Shown piece after piece: positions 46,101 through 58,200 of a stretch of DNA of 64,000 nt. The notes below the pieces were generated by a model, which ran no database searches, had not been told where the DNA came from, and saw nothing but the letters and a program-made list of their open reading frames with translations. The position numbers were made by a program, and so were the translations under genes. Numbering within the stretch: the first letter of the stretch is position 1; each line of letters starts with the position of its first letter. The stretch is from Liolophura sinensis. Lineage: Eukaryota; Mollusca; Polyplacophora; Chitonida; Chitonidae. The DNA is taken from positions 69,102,984-69,166,983 of the forward strand of contig NC_088300.1 in assembly GCF_032854445.1 (NCBI RefSeq), read 5' to 3'.

Positions 46101-47099
46101 ATGTGTTATGGAGTGGATAGGGCTCTGATACTCCAGGTATTTCATAATAGGAGGGTTAAAGGATACTACATTACGAAAAAAAAATATTAGTGTTATTAAA
46201 GAAGTAATGTTTTCTATAGTACAGAGACAACATTCTCTTCACAACTCTAGTATAAACTTTATAAACAGCTTAGGCTCACAACCTCACGTTTACAAACATA
46301 AAAATCTAGACAAATTAGGAGACAACCTCTTTAACAACAATCAAATCCCGTTGTAGAATAGCTAATTTACATTGTTAATGTTAATAATATTTTAAACCCA
46401 ACAAGGAATGATGAGATATAAACAATGTATAGAAAAATATTACTGGGTTAATAGATATGTAAGTAAAATAGACATGCAAGCTTTGTTATATATATACAAA
46501 GACACAGGATGGATATTCAGTTGGTAAACACTTTTTATAAAAATCTTATGAGTAACAAATGGCAAGGATAATTATGTGTAGTAAAGTGTAAAATATGCCT
46601 CTTTTTACATCACATACATCTTAGCGACTGACATATGGAGGTCATATGTCAATTACCTCCTCTCATACATTTGAATTAGAGTTCTTTCCCTTCTACAGAA
46701 ATCTTCTTTCTAAATCCACTATTTCCCAGAACAGACACACGACTTCTTATTGTATATACATGATTAAAGGCATTAAAAAATAACTACTCGCTTAACCAGT
46801 TTGAGTAATTGCTACAATGATAATCAAGACATGAGATGAAATGGTATGTTTACCCCTTGGCAGCTATGAAACATTTGATCTAAATGTGGTGAATTTTGTT
46901 TCGTACAGCTTTATCATGGCCATAATATAGCAAGAGTGGAGTATTTATTTGTCCGTTCTGCTGATAATGTAAAAAAAAAAAAAACAACACTTTAGCACCT
47001 GAATACACATGTTGTTGGATTAGCCTCCACCCCTGTGGACAGAGAAAAAATCACCCATACGGAAGCCATGATGCAGCTTTGTCAATGTATAGTGTGGTC
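43133..47099. other. intergenic, no gene seen
   Basis: Upstream flank of the Shisa-like gene (its promoter and 5' UTR should start just above 43,133), followed by AT-rich DNA. The 125-codon plus ORF at 45624-46001 has a matching but stop-broken opposite strand and no splice context. I could not build an exon from it. Confidence 0.4.
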
Positions 47100-47396
47100 A
47101 GGGTAACACCTGTGTGGATATGAGGACACCTGTGTGGACATGAGGACACCTTTGCTGACATGAGGACAACTTTGTGGACATGAGAACACCTGTGTGGATA
47201 TGAGGACACCTGTGCTGACATGAGGACACCTGTGTGGACATGAGGACACCTTTGCTGACATGAGGACACCTGTGTGGACATATGAAAAACCTGTGCTGAC
47301 ATGAGGACACCTGTGCTGAAATAAAGACACCTGATTGGACATAAGGTCTGCCATGTGAACACCTTTGTGGACATAAGGACACCTGAGTTGCCCAGA
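47100..47396 (+). repeat. 20-bp minisatellite, about 15 units
   Basis: Tandem ACACCTGTGTGGACATGAGG units alternating with ACACCTTTGCTGACATGAGG. The unit alternation gives an approximate 40-bp second-order period. All three minus frames stay open for about 90-107 codons for this reason alone. Confidence 0.92.
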
Positions 47397-47460
47397 TGTG
47401 ATCTATGTTGGGTTGTCAGTTCTCTTCTCCCAGATTTGTCTTGTGGAGATGACCCCTAGC

Positions 47461-47600
47461 TCAGGCATAGAGGGTCCTCTGCCGGGAGTGATACCCCTGA
47501 CTAGGGCTGCCTCTGTGATAACCATACTCCTCAAAGCTGTCGCCATCCTGGTAAAAACTCTCTCTGGGCTGGACTTCACTGGACCATGTTTTTCTCCGCT
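47461..47600 (-). CDS. possible terminal exon (45 codons plus stop), perhaps an alternative 3' end of the PLEKHA-type gene
   Basis: A good acceptor (ttgtttcag ending at 47601) is followed by a 140-bp segment. In the frame that would follow a one-base-ahead exon end, it encodes 45 residues with a disordered, Tyr/Ser/Gln-rich composition (FYQDGDSFEEYGYHRGSPSQ) and then TGA. That phase equals the phase at the end of the penultimate PLEKHA exon (53945), so splicing past the main last exon is possible. A second frame is also open (68 codons), which weakens the case. Confidence 0.35.
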
Positions 47601-48338
47601 CTGAAACAAGGCAATACTTCAGGTTATCACAAAATGTTGTAAGCAGTAGCTAAGTACAGGGAGTCTCGTGAATGAAGTAATCTTGAGCTTAACATAGGGT
47701 AAGCTTACATGTATTCATTATATGCTGTACCGTTAACACTAAACCCTGCTGTTCTTTTTTGTGCCTCTAAAGTATGGAGCTATACATCAAACTTACATGT
47801 AATTTATCTCAACATGCTCAGAGCAAAATACAACACAGGTTGCTTGATAATTTTAAATCACATTCAAATGAGAGACATAGCTGTGGACAGCATCCAAATT
47901 CTGCATATCTGTTTAAATTTCTCACACAGTCCATCTTTTATAAAGTTGAATAGAAAGCGAAAACATGTTCTACATATAGAAGAAAGCAAACTGTTTATTA
48001 AGATATTTCAAAGAGCCATTCCTCTGTCCAAGTATTTTTACACAGTGAGTTTAGATAATCAGTGGTAGTGCGCGAAGCATGTGATTTTCAGACTGACTAT
48101 GGCCAGTGAACGGTGAGTCTGTTTCTCAGTGCACACCATCAAGCCATCGTTAGTATGACTAGGTGATTTTATGGTTAATGTGCTCTCAGGTTGCAGTCCT
48201 CCGATATGCCGGACAACACGTGTACTGCATGTGATCTGTCATAAGGTAACATCAACAGCAACCAGATATAGCATGCTGAGTGCGCGAGGGTTTGTACACT
48301 TCAAAAATTCCCAATTTCCAGGCTATTTCATGGCTTCT

Positions 48339-48475
48339 GTACGTGGGAAGGTCTGGCAGCAACCTACGGATGGTCGTCGGTTTCCCTACAGGGCCCACTA
48401 TAATGCTGGCCGCCGGTGTCTAAGTGGAATATTCTTGAGTATGGCATAAAACACCAATCAAATAAATAAAAAAAA
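48339..48475 (+). mobile_element. 5'-truncated SINE-A copy
   Basis: Starts at TACGTGGGAAGGTCTGGCAG and ends AATCAAATAAATAAAAAAAA. The central CCCGGGCTCTGCCCGG segment is shortened to ACAGGGCCC. Confidence 0.87.
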
Positions 48476-48718
48476 TTTTCAAGGCTTTTCCAGGCGTATA
48501 ATTCATCCAAGCTAATTGGAATAAATATTCTACACTTATACAATGCTTATAGCAATGTTAAATAACCTTAAATGAATACAGACTTTCCCTTATACAAGAC
48601 ATGTACTACACAATTTAAAAGATGTTGAAAAAGAAATTCCTCCAACAGAAAAACATCTGCATACTATCCACAACAACCCATTGGTTGGTCCTGTACAGTC
48701 TCTATTTCATGGCTTTTC

Positions 48719-49196
48719 CAGGCTAAACTACAAAACCTACTAATTTTCCAGGCTAAACTACAAAACCTACTGATTTCCCAGGCTAAACTACAAAACCTCC
48801 TGATTTCCCAGGCTAAACTACAAAACCTCCTGATTTTCCAGGCTAAACTACAAAACCTCCTGATTTTCCAGGCTAAACTACAAAACCTCCTGATTTCCCA
48901 GGCTAAACTACAAAACCTACTGATTTTCCAGGCTAAACTACAAAACCTCCTATTTCCCAGGCTAAACTACAAAACCTACTGATTTCCCAGGCTAAACTAC
49001 AAAACCTCCTGATTTTCCAGGCTAAACTACAAAACCTCCTGATTTTCCAGGCTAAACTACAAAACCTCCTGATTTCCCAGGCTAAACTACAAAACCTACT
49101 GATTTTCCAGGCTAAACTACAAAACCTCCTGATTTTCCAGGCTAAACTACAAACTTCCTGATTTTCCAGGCTAAACTACAAACCTCCTGATTTTCA
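48719..49196 (+). repeat. 30-bp minisatellite, about 16 units
   Basis: Tandem units GGCTAAACTACAAAACCTCC-TGATTTTCCA with alternation of TTTTCCA/TTTCCCA and CCTCC/CCTAC. Single-unit precursors (CATGGCTTTTCCAGGC) occur at 48479 and 48709, suggesting where the array began. Confidence 0.93.
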
Positions 49197-52100
49197 AGGA
49201 ATTGTTAATTTCAAGGCCACATACGAACCCTGGCGAATCACTTTTGTTGAGCCACATCTAATTGCTGTTAATATAATGTATGTATTATATATACATATAC
49301 CAGAGATACCAGAAATGTCCCATGCAAATGATCTGGTTCTTGCAAACTATAGCTATTAAAATGTGTCTTAGATATGATCATAGGGCATACTACAACGGTA
49401 CAGGCATGTACATGTAGGTAAACCTGCCACAAGAGCCATGCTACAGCCAGAAGAATATATCTCATGTCTTTCTTCTCCCAACATGCTTAGCAGAGATATT
49501 GGATTTTAGCAAATTTGGTGGCAAGCATGAAAGGTTGCATATGTTTATGCTGCTGGATTCAAAGATCAGGAAGCTAAATGAACAAAGTATGAGACACTAC
49601 CAAACAAACATTGACAGTATCCCAATACTTCATTTGGCAAAGTGTAACAAACATATGTCAAAAAAAAACACATTTATGGGAATGTAAAAACAATACATTC
49701 TAAATTCTTTAGAAAAATCTGCATCGCGTTTGTGGAGCTGATACAAACTTAACACAAACTATATCATACGGTATTTACCACTGGCAAACAGATAACCAGA
49801 TTCTTCTTCTAAAATGCATTTTGATTACAAATTCCTGAGAATTCTGTGCTAATAAAAGGGTTCTGTACTAGTTGACCATTTGGAAGGCAGTTTTTACCCA
49901 TGTGATTGCAATAAAATACCGCCTTGCACCTCATGATCTGTCGATGTGAAAGAACTTCATTTTCATATAGAAAAAGTCCCGTTTCTAACTACAAATGTAG
50001 CCATATTATGAATGACCTATATAACTGGCAAAGAACAGCACAATCAGTACTAGCTGAACGCAGTGTATTATTCTCTGTGTCATTGTGGTTTTAATACCTA
50101 ATTTTTCCAGCACAAAAAGTCACATCGTCTCTCGAAATATAACCATAAGCATGCATGCATCTCTATTGATTTTGATATAATTATATATCACTTCATGGGT
50201 TGAATCTGGATTTTACATGCCAAGTATTTCACATCCAAGCCATGTCCTGAACAACATGAAAGCATGTGAACAAGATCCTCTTCTCTCAATGATTGTAACC
50301 TCTCCAAATGTAATACCCTGATATTTAACTATTATATCCAGAAAATAATTTTCTCTGGATGGAATATTGTAGCGGTACATGTTATAAACCAAATAAACAG
50401 GCCTTCAAACGAAGCAAAAGCCATAAGAGACAAATTCCTTAGAAAGTTTTCTAAGTTCACCGTCCAAAATAATATAAAACATAATTTCAACACAAGGCTC
50501 TTGAGATACCCGTAAATTGGGCTGTAAAATTTACACGTTGTCAGCTTTCCAACTGTACACGCTGTTAACAGTGCAGCTGTTCCCTGTACACACACATACA
50601 TACAGTGTACCGCTTGACTACATCATACCTGTGAAGGAAATGTGCATACATTTCCCTAATGTACCAATGATCCACAGAATAGCAACTTCTCAAAAAGATT
50701 GTTGCATGCAGCTGTGATACTGATGAAAGAATCATCAGACTTTGCGAACAGGGCTAACAGATTTTCGGAAGTCTGGATTTGCATGAACAACAGTTACACG
50801 TTTTGATTATTATTTAGTTTGAACCTTATTTACCAACATTTGCCAACATAAATATACATTGGATACTTCCAAGATATGTCTATAATTTGTTTTTTGACAT
50901 CAGTTATATGTAATAACTGACATGCACACTTGTGTGAAAACAAAAAAAAAATTAAAACAAATTACTTCTCAAAATGTCTTAAGCCAGTTTGTAAGATCTC
51001 ATAGCTCACACAACTTGAATACCACTTTTTGATCATCAAGTTTCCTCAAGAAGCAAGGCAACGACTGACAACAACTTTTATTGAAGGTATATTCTCATTT
51101 TGCATACTATTCATAAGACAACTTCTGAGCACAGAAAAGATAAAATGGAAATGAAAAGGGTTTGAGAAAGAGTCAAGATGGTGTAAAAGTAAACTGTTGA
51201 CCTTTTAGGAATAAACTATTCATTTATTCTGGGGAGGATACTATACTACATGTCTTGTGTGCACAAGTAAATATTATTCATGTAACTGTGAAATCCCCAC
51301 GGATATGACCCACTAGTGCACACTGCTAAACACAGTATTCTCCCCTGAATAGATAAACATGGACTGTACAGGAACATTAGCTGAAATATCATCCCAAAAA
51401 GGCCAAATTGAGTCTGACAGGGAAGGCTTTATGGAGAAGGGAAATAGAAGAAGGAGCAAACACAGTTCCGCTCGGAAAAAATGTGACACAAATCCATCCT
51501 AAACACATTGGTTTGAGATAAACTAGAATTTGCACTACCATGAAAGTGAAAAACCAAAAAACTGTTAGGGACTAAAGAGAAACAAAAGCAAATAGTGTTA
51601 GTGGGGGAAAAAAAGATAAAAAAGCAATTTGCAGAGCAAGGCGAAAAAAAAACAAAACAAAAAAAAACCTTCTTGATATCAAGAAGTTCCACTGATAATT
51701 TTATGTAAAGCACAAGTAGTGTTTATAGGCAACACCAATTTAATTTTGTGCTTTACGAGAAGAAGACACTAAAAAATTCAATTATAAAGAATAAAAATAA
51801 AAATTCACCTGTTTATTTTGGTCGATGTTTTTACTTTTATTATTTTCCTGTTTTACAAAGATTTCTGTAAATATGTCTTCAACAGAAAAAATTGCTAGGA
51901 CAGTCCACATTTCCCACAAGCTAGATGATTTTTAAGTTTCTTTTTTATTTTTATGCCCTTTTCCAACATTGGAGGAAGGATTTTCTTTTGGCCCGTAAAT
52001 TAACACTTTAAATTGGTGTTGTCATATTCTGAAAAAAATGAAACAAATCATACTTCTTGTGACGGCGTAATAAAATGCTCAAATATCGAGTTCAAAGCTG

Positions 52101-52259
52101 GTTTCATTTTTTTGGAAATACAACTACTTGCTGTTTAAATCCTAAATGAACTTGTGGTTTGCCAGATAAAAATGCCAGAGCCCCAAACAACCACACCGCA
52201 CTGCATGCACAAAATTAAACTAGTAGTACTAAAAACCGTGAATCTAGTCAGACATCTAC
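49197..52259. other. non-coding, includes the PLEKHA-type 3' UTR at its right end
   Basis: AT-rich sequence with several A- and T-rich runs (about 51590-51670). AATAAA on the minus strand occurs near 51812-51817 and 51223-51228 and could serve the gene ending at 52,260, giving a 3' UTR of about 0.4-1 kb. No exons recognised. Confidence 0.4.
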
Positions 52260-55200
52260 CTAGTGGCTGCTCTGACTGTCTAGCTCCCCGATCAAGAAGG
52301 CCAGTTTGTGATCAACTCGGTTCCTCATTCGTTCTGGCTTCACGGGTAGAGACTGATACATCAAGTTAAAGCGGTTGATATTATCACTCCTACGACCCCT
52401 GGCATCTTCGCCTGGTACCCGTTGTCTACTGGCCACGCCCGCCATTCGCGGCAAACCCTCTGCTATACACATGTACACAGAGTGCTTTAAATACACAGCT
52501 ACTAGACGTGGAAAAGTACATTCAACTTATGATTCATAATATATCATGACATTGTGCATTTACATGGGAGTACATGAAACTAATACAAATTATCAGCCTC
52601 TGATTGAAAGACTTATGATTTATTTATTTATCTACTTGAATGCTGTTTTACCCCATACTCAAAAATATTTCACAGAATAGCTACTTGTATGATATAATCG
52701 GGTGGGCATGAAAAAAATGGGCTGTACTTTGATGCTACACTGCTCCATTATCCTTTGTTCAAACCCTTTCAAACTTTAGACATTCAAATGCCATGATTTT
52801 GTTAATATACTGACCAATTTTCAAGGTCATAGCTGAGTAGTCTGTACAAAGGGTTAAAATGAAAACATAGCCTCAAAAACGCACGTTCTGGTGACCCACA
52901 CTGCATCAGGTGTCATGAGTAGAGCGCATGCTGCCACCTGTGTGACACGCATCAAGGACTGCTGGAAAAGAATTACTCTTAGGAGATTCAGGACAATTAG
53001 TTCATGGAAGCAACGTTTTCCGAGAAGATGGAGGAACAATTGATCACCTTTTTCAAGTAAAACAAGTAGAACATCATTTTGAAATGATGGAACATGTGTT
53101 TGGACTCTGGTCCCATGAACAGCAATCTTAAAGGATGAAATTGAAATTTGGTCTGTATACTTAGGACATAATGGCTTTTGAGTGTGTAAATTTTTAGAAG
53201 CTGACATAACAGGTTTCGGAGATATTGAGTGTCAAAGTACGGCCCATTTTTTTTATGCCCACCCGATATATGAAAGTTTCAAGATACAACAACAGAGGTG
53301 ACATCCCTTGATGAAAGGATGTAACTGCTTATGGCATGGTAGGGTCAAGCAAGCTCCCTGTTTCAACAAGGGAAGATATATACAATACTGAACGGCTAAT
53401 TAAACAGTAGATTAATCTTCTGAATTATGCTTTTGGTTGGGTTTTGGTGTCAGATATTGCAAAACTAACGAGAACCTGGTCGTAGTGCGATAACATGAAT
53501 ACTGCCATGTTAAAAGACAGGCTACCCTGCAGTTAGGCGGCCATGTCATTTAGCACTGGGATGTCACTGCGTTGTCACAATAATTCCAAAAACTGCATAC
53601 TATTTTATGTGTATGTACAAGTCTTATTACAGTAAAAAAATACCCCTCAATTTAAACACACCCTCTAAAATCTACCCTACAAAATGAAATACCTCTACAA
53701 ATAGCCCCAAGTATTTTCATGTACATTTCCTGCACCCTCAAATAAATCAACGCATTTTTACATGTATGTATCTGTCATACACCATCTAGCACATATAAAT
53801 ATATACCTCTACATAACTCAGTGCATTTATATGCATATGTCACACACCCTCTAGTACATTTATCTATTCCTCTATTAAAAATAACGATTTTTGTCATCAG
53901 AGAGTCATCAGAATGCAAGACGTGTAATCTTGAAGCAGATGTACCTACCCGCTGCCTGTCGACTCTTGAGGGTAACTTGTCTGCCAGGTCCTGTTGTAAC
54001 ATTAACAGGTGCTCTCTGGCCTGCTTCTGTTCCTGTACCTTCTCGTGGACACCACTCCCCGACACCAATCTCAGACTTAGACAAATCCTGAATACTGTAA
54101 CATCCAGACATTGGTATAATAAAGAGAAAACATCAGACTGGGTACAATTTACAAACCATTACTGGAACAAGTTTAGTTACATTTGATCTTCCATGACTAC
54201 TATAAAGCTACCCATTTTTTATTTTGAGTATTATTATTGATCTCAAACAAGTGTTCTGTAAATAAGTTACTGAAAGGATACTGTTTTGGTATTTCTGAAA
54301 TAGGTGATCTTTTCTATCATAATGTTACTTAGCGACACTTCTGTTTTTGGGGGTAATCAGTCCTGCACAATGGCAATCAAATCCTATACAGTGTCGGCAA
54401 AGGAAATCAGATTGTCTGGAGTATAAAACCACCAGCCTTTTGCCAAGTAACTAACAAACTTTTCCCAGACATGCCACCTTCAACAAACTTCATGTAACAC
54501 CCTTTACTGCTTACTCTTCATTTCCCCCTAGGCTAACAGAGATATCGATGAAGGGGGAAGCTAAAGATCTACATACACGGTAGCTAAAGACCAAACTTGA
54601 CTCAACTCGACTTGTCTGCCTGCATCAGGTGGTTAGGCGAAATAACTGCAATTGTACTCCAGCTGCTACATGTACGACTGTTCAATCCAAAGTCAGACGT
54701 TCAACAGCGACTGAGTCTAACTGTCTACAACAGTTGAATTGAGTTGTGTCTTGACCTCCTGTGTATGCCAAGCCTTAGGTTGGGACTGAACCAACAGGGT
54801 CCCACCCCACCCCCAATTACTATGTACAATCTGCCAACAGTGCTTCAGAAATTGTCTGTGTAATTATAAGAGCTCACCTCTGATTGGTGAGGACACGCTT
54901 AATCCTCTCCGACCTCTCCTGGCGCCAGCGTTTCTCCTCCTCTGTCAGATCATCATCGTCCGAGTCTGGAACGTAGCGCTCAGGTATGTTCACCTTCTCA
55001 GGAAAACCCAACTGGTGTACAAGAATAACATAGGATTTTCAGTGCTAAACTGAAATGTGTAAGTTATACATAACCCTTACTGATAAAACAATTCAAACAA
55101 TTTCTCAGGTAAAAGTGTTCTGGTAACTACATGTAAACAAATTTAATCCACAGCAATGGAATGAGGCAATCTCACCTTTCAGCCTAAACAGTTTTAAACT

Positions 55201-58200
55201 TTGTATATGCTCTTGTTCCTGCAGAACAGTTACAGTCACTCTGCATATACATGTATGTTGCTTGTGGCTTGTATCATTATTCACTATTCATTGTTGTATT
55301 CGTTTTCCTACAGACCATATACGTGTCTGAAATGAACACTATCTATCTGTATGTACATGAATCTATCTAAGTTCAGCAAATGTGGACAAAAATGCATTTT
55401 GGATAATATATCCCTGTGATTTACCTTTTACATAGACCTGCAATAGTTCTTCACGAAAATTTTGATCTTTTATATTTGTAACAGTAAATTTTATGTTCAT
55501 TAAACATGCTCACATTACTACTGAAAACCCTGACATCATATCTCACGAGTCAAAATGTGGGTTACAGAATGGCTTACAATGTCTCTCTCTATGGCCAACT
55601 CATCAAACATGTCAGGGTTAGTTGTAGAGCTCTTCACTATGTCCGGTACCATATCCACCTGCGAAAATGGAATAAAGGTAGAACAGTTATGCAAAATATG
55701 GTAGGCTCATGAAAAAAACATCATACTTTTGTTCAAGTTAATTGTTACCTAAATTTAATAAACTGATTAGGATGGATGTCCTATTGTTTGGAAGTATGAA
55801 CCTTTTTATTTATTTATTTATTTATTTGTTTGATTGGTGTTTTACGCCGTACTCAAAAATATTTCACTTATACGACGGTGGCCAGCATTATGGAGGGTGG
55901 AAACTGGGCAGAACCCGGGGGAAACCTACGACCATCCACTGGTTGCTGTCAGATCTTCCCACGTAGGGCCGGAGAGGAAATGAACCTTTTTAAGGAAATA
56001 AAATGGCTTTAGATATGGCCCTGTGAAATTTGATCATGCAACCCCACTGATCCACATGCAGCCTGCTAGTAACAGCCAATCTGTGCCTGAACCATCACAG
56101 CAGTCTGAACAAGAGATCCCAACCCACCAATCCTCACTGACAATAAGCTGCAGTCATCTACTGTGACATCTGAGACACCAACACCTATGTAGGGCTGTAT
56201 TTAAGTCACAATTCACTACTGAGCAGTTGTAATTTACAGTTACATGTAAATGAAACCATGGCAACACTGATGATGACTTACAGGTCGTATCAAGTCTCCT
56301 GCTGCAGTGTTCATGATATCAGCCTTCACTGTGGGTGTCTCCAGAGTGAGAGGCTGGCTGCTGGAGATGGTCAGGTACCGCGCCCCACGTCGGGGAGATT
56401 TTGTCTTCTTCACCACAGCTGATGGGAGGCCGGAGCTATCCCGGGTGAAGGGTTTAGGAGCGTAGAGAAGCGGTGTTGAGGACGTGACCAGGTCAGCCTT
56501 GACCGGTCGTGTGATGAAGGAAGAGGAAGGTTTGTAACCCTCACCAGTCTTGTTACTCTCGCTGAACTGAGTGACCAAGGCGTCCTGGTAAGGCGTGAAC
56601 GGTTTGGGCCCTAGTAGACTGGGTGGAAGTGACACTATAGACGGGTTACGTCTCTGACGAGGCTCATGGCCAGCGTCTCCATTCTGTCCCTCATCATCGC
56701 TGCCTGGGAGGTTCTCATAGAGACGGAGGCCATTAGTGTTATCACCCAAGGCAACCGTCCTCGCCATGGTGGCTGTGAACATCCCGCCCCTCTCGGCATC
56801 ATGGTACGCACCTACAGGTTGACCCCGGGCGTCCCACTCCGAGTAAGAGTGATCCGTTGGTGATAACATGTAGTCAGACTGATCTGCAGAGAGAAAGAAG
56901 AGGATGGCTTATTCACCAGCCAAATGTTGCATGTTACAAATCTGGAAGTCCAAGTAGAACCAGAGAGCATTTTGAGAGTTTCTTTTTAACGCTAATGGTG
57001 CATTTTCTATCCAGGCAAATCAACAACAGATACATTTAAATATCTTGTGAAGAGTAAGTGAGATGGAACAAATTCATACAAAATGGAATCCATACTAAAC
57101 TATGTTAAGGAAAAACTCCTGAATCATGAATATTTCATGAATAACATGAAAATAATTTACAACTCAAGCCATATATGACAAATTACTGGCACGTGCCATT
57201 GACAATACTACAACTATTTTATTTCACCTCAAGTTTACCATTTTTCTACTACCACATTCTGACTGCTTATGACGGATTTATCCAGATTTTTTTGTTAAGT
57301 TTCCTTGATTTCCTACCAGGAAAAATTTTAAGTGTTGACATCAAACATATCTTTGTAAGGCCTTAATGAGAAAGTGAATTTTTGAGTACCAAATTTGGCT
57401 GAAATATAGTATATTTCATACTTGAATGAAAAATCTATGTTAACAAGTTGGCTTGTTTGTAAGATACAGACATTAGTGGAAAGTCCCATATTACATGTAC
57501 TTGACATGATAAAGAGCTTCACACCGATTAGCAGGGACAGCACAGAAAGGATCTATGTAAAGTCCACATATTTTCAAAAACTCACACTCACAAAAGACAT
57601 TGGTAAACATACATTTTAGTTTAGTACAATAATAAAATTATGCTTGATGTTGTTATGAAACCCAAGCACTGGTTGACAAAAATAAAGCAAAACACAAAAA
57701 ATTATACAAAAAAAAAGCGTTTTAGTGGTCAGTATAGAACATGCCCATTGACAAATTGAACAAAAAACACATTTGAGTACATGGATGGGAAGCTAGGGGC
57801 TTTATAACATTGCTAAATATGAAACAGAGGCAAAGTGAAACAGTTTGTGATGCACGTAGAAGATGTAGTGAAAACTAGCGACATGATACAACTGAGTGGG
57901 CTGGCATGCTGACAGCTATGTAGACAAGACAATAATTAACCTGCTAAGTCAGAGTCTATTTCATCCCCGGGACCACGGCGAAACTTTTCCCTCTCTCGTC
58001 TCTGTTCTGCCTGTCGCTTCACGTCACGCACTGTGAGCAACTTAGGCTTCTCTTTGGGGATAATACCTGACAGAAGTATTAAAAAGGGGCATGCATGTAA
58101 TATATCCAGCCTGGGGGTGAGAGGGGGTGGGGGTGCTTTCTATTCAATGAGATGACATCTCTTAATTTACACAGGTGGTCTTTTAGAAATTCAAACTTGG

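Noticed and set aside
47051-47382. Three minus-strand ORFs with STQVSSCPHRCPHV-type repeats
   Set aside because: All three frames are open over a 20-bp minisatellite. No splice or start context.
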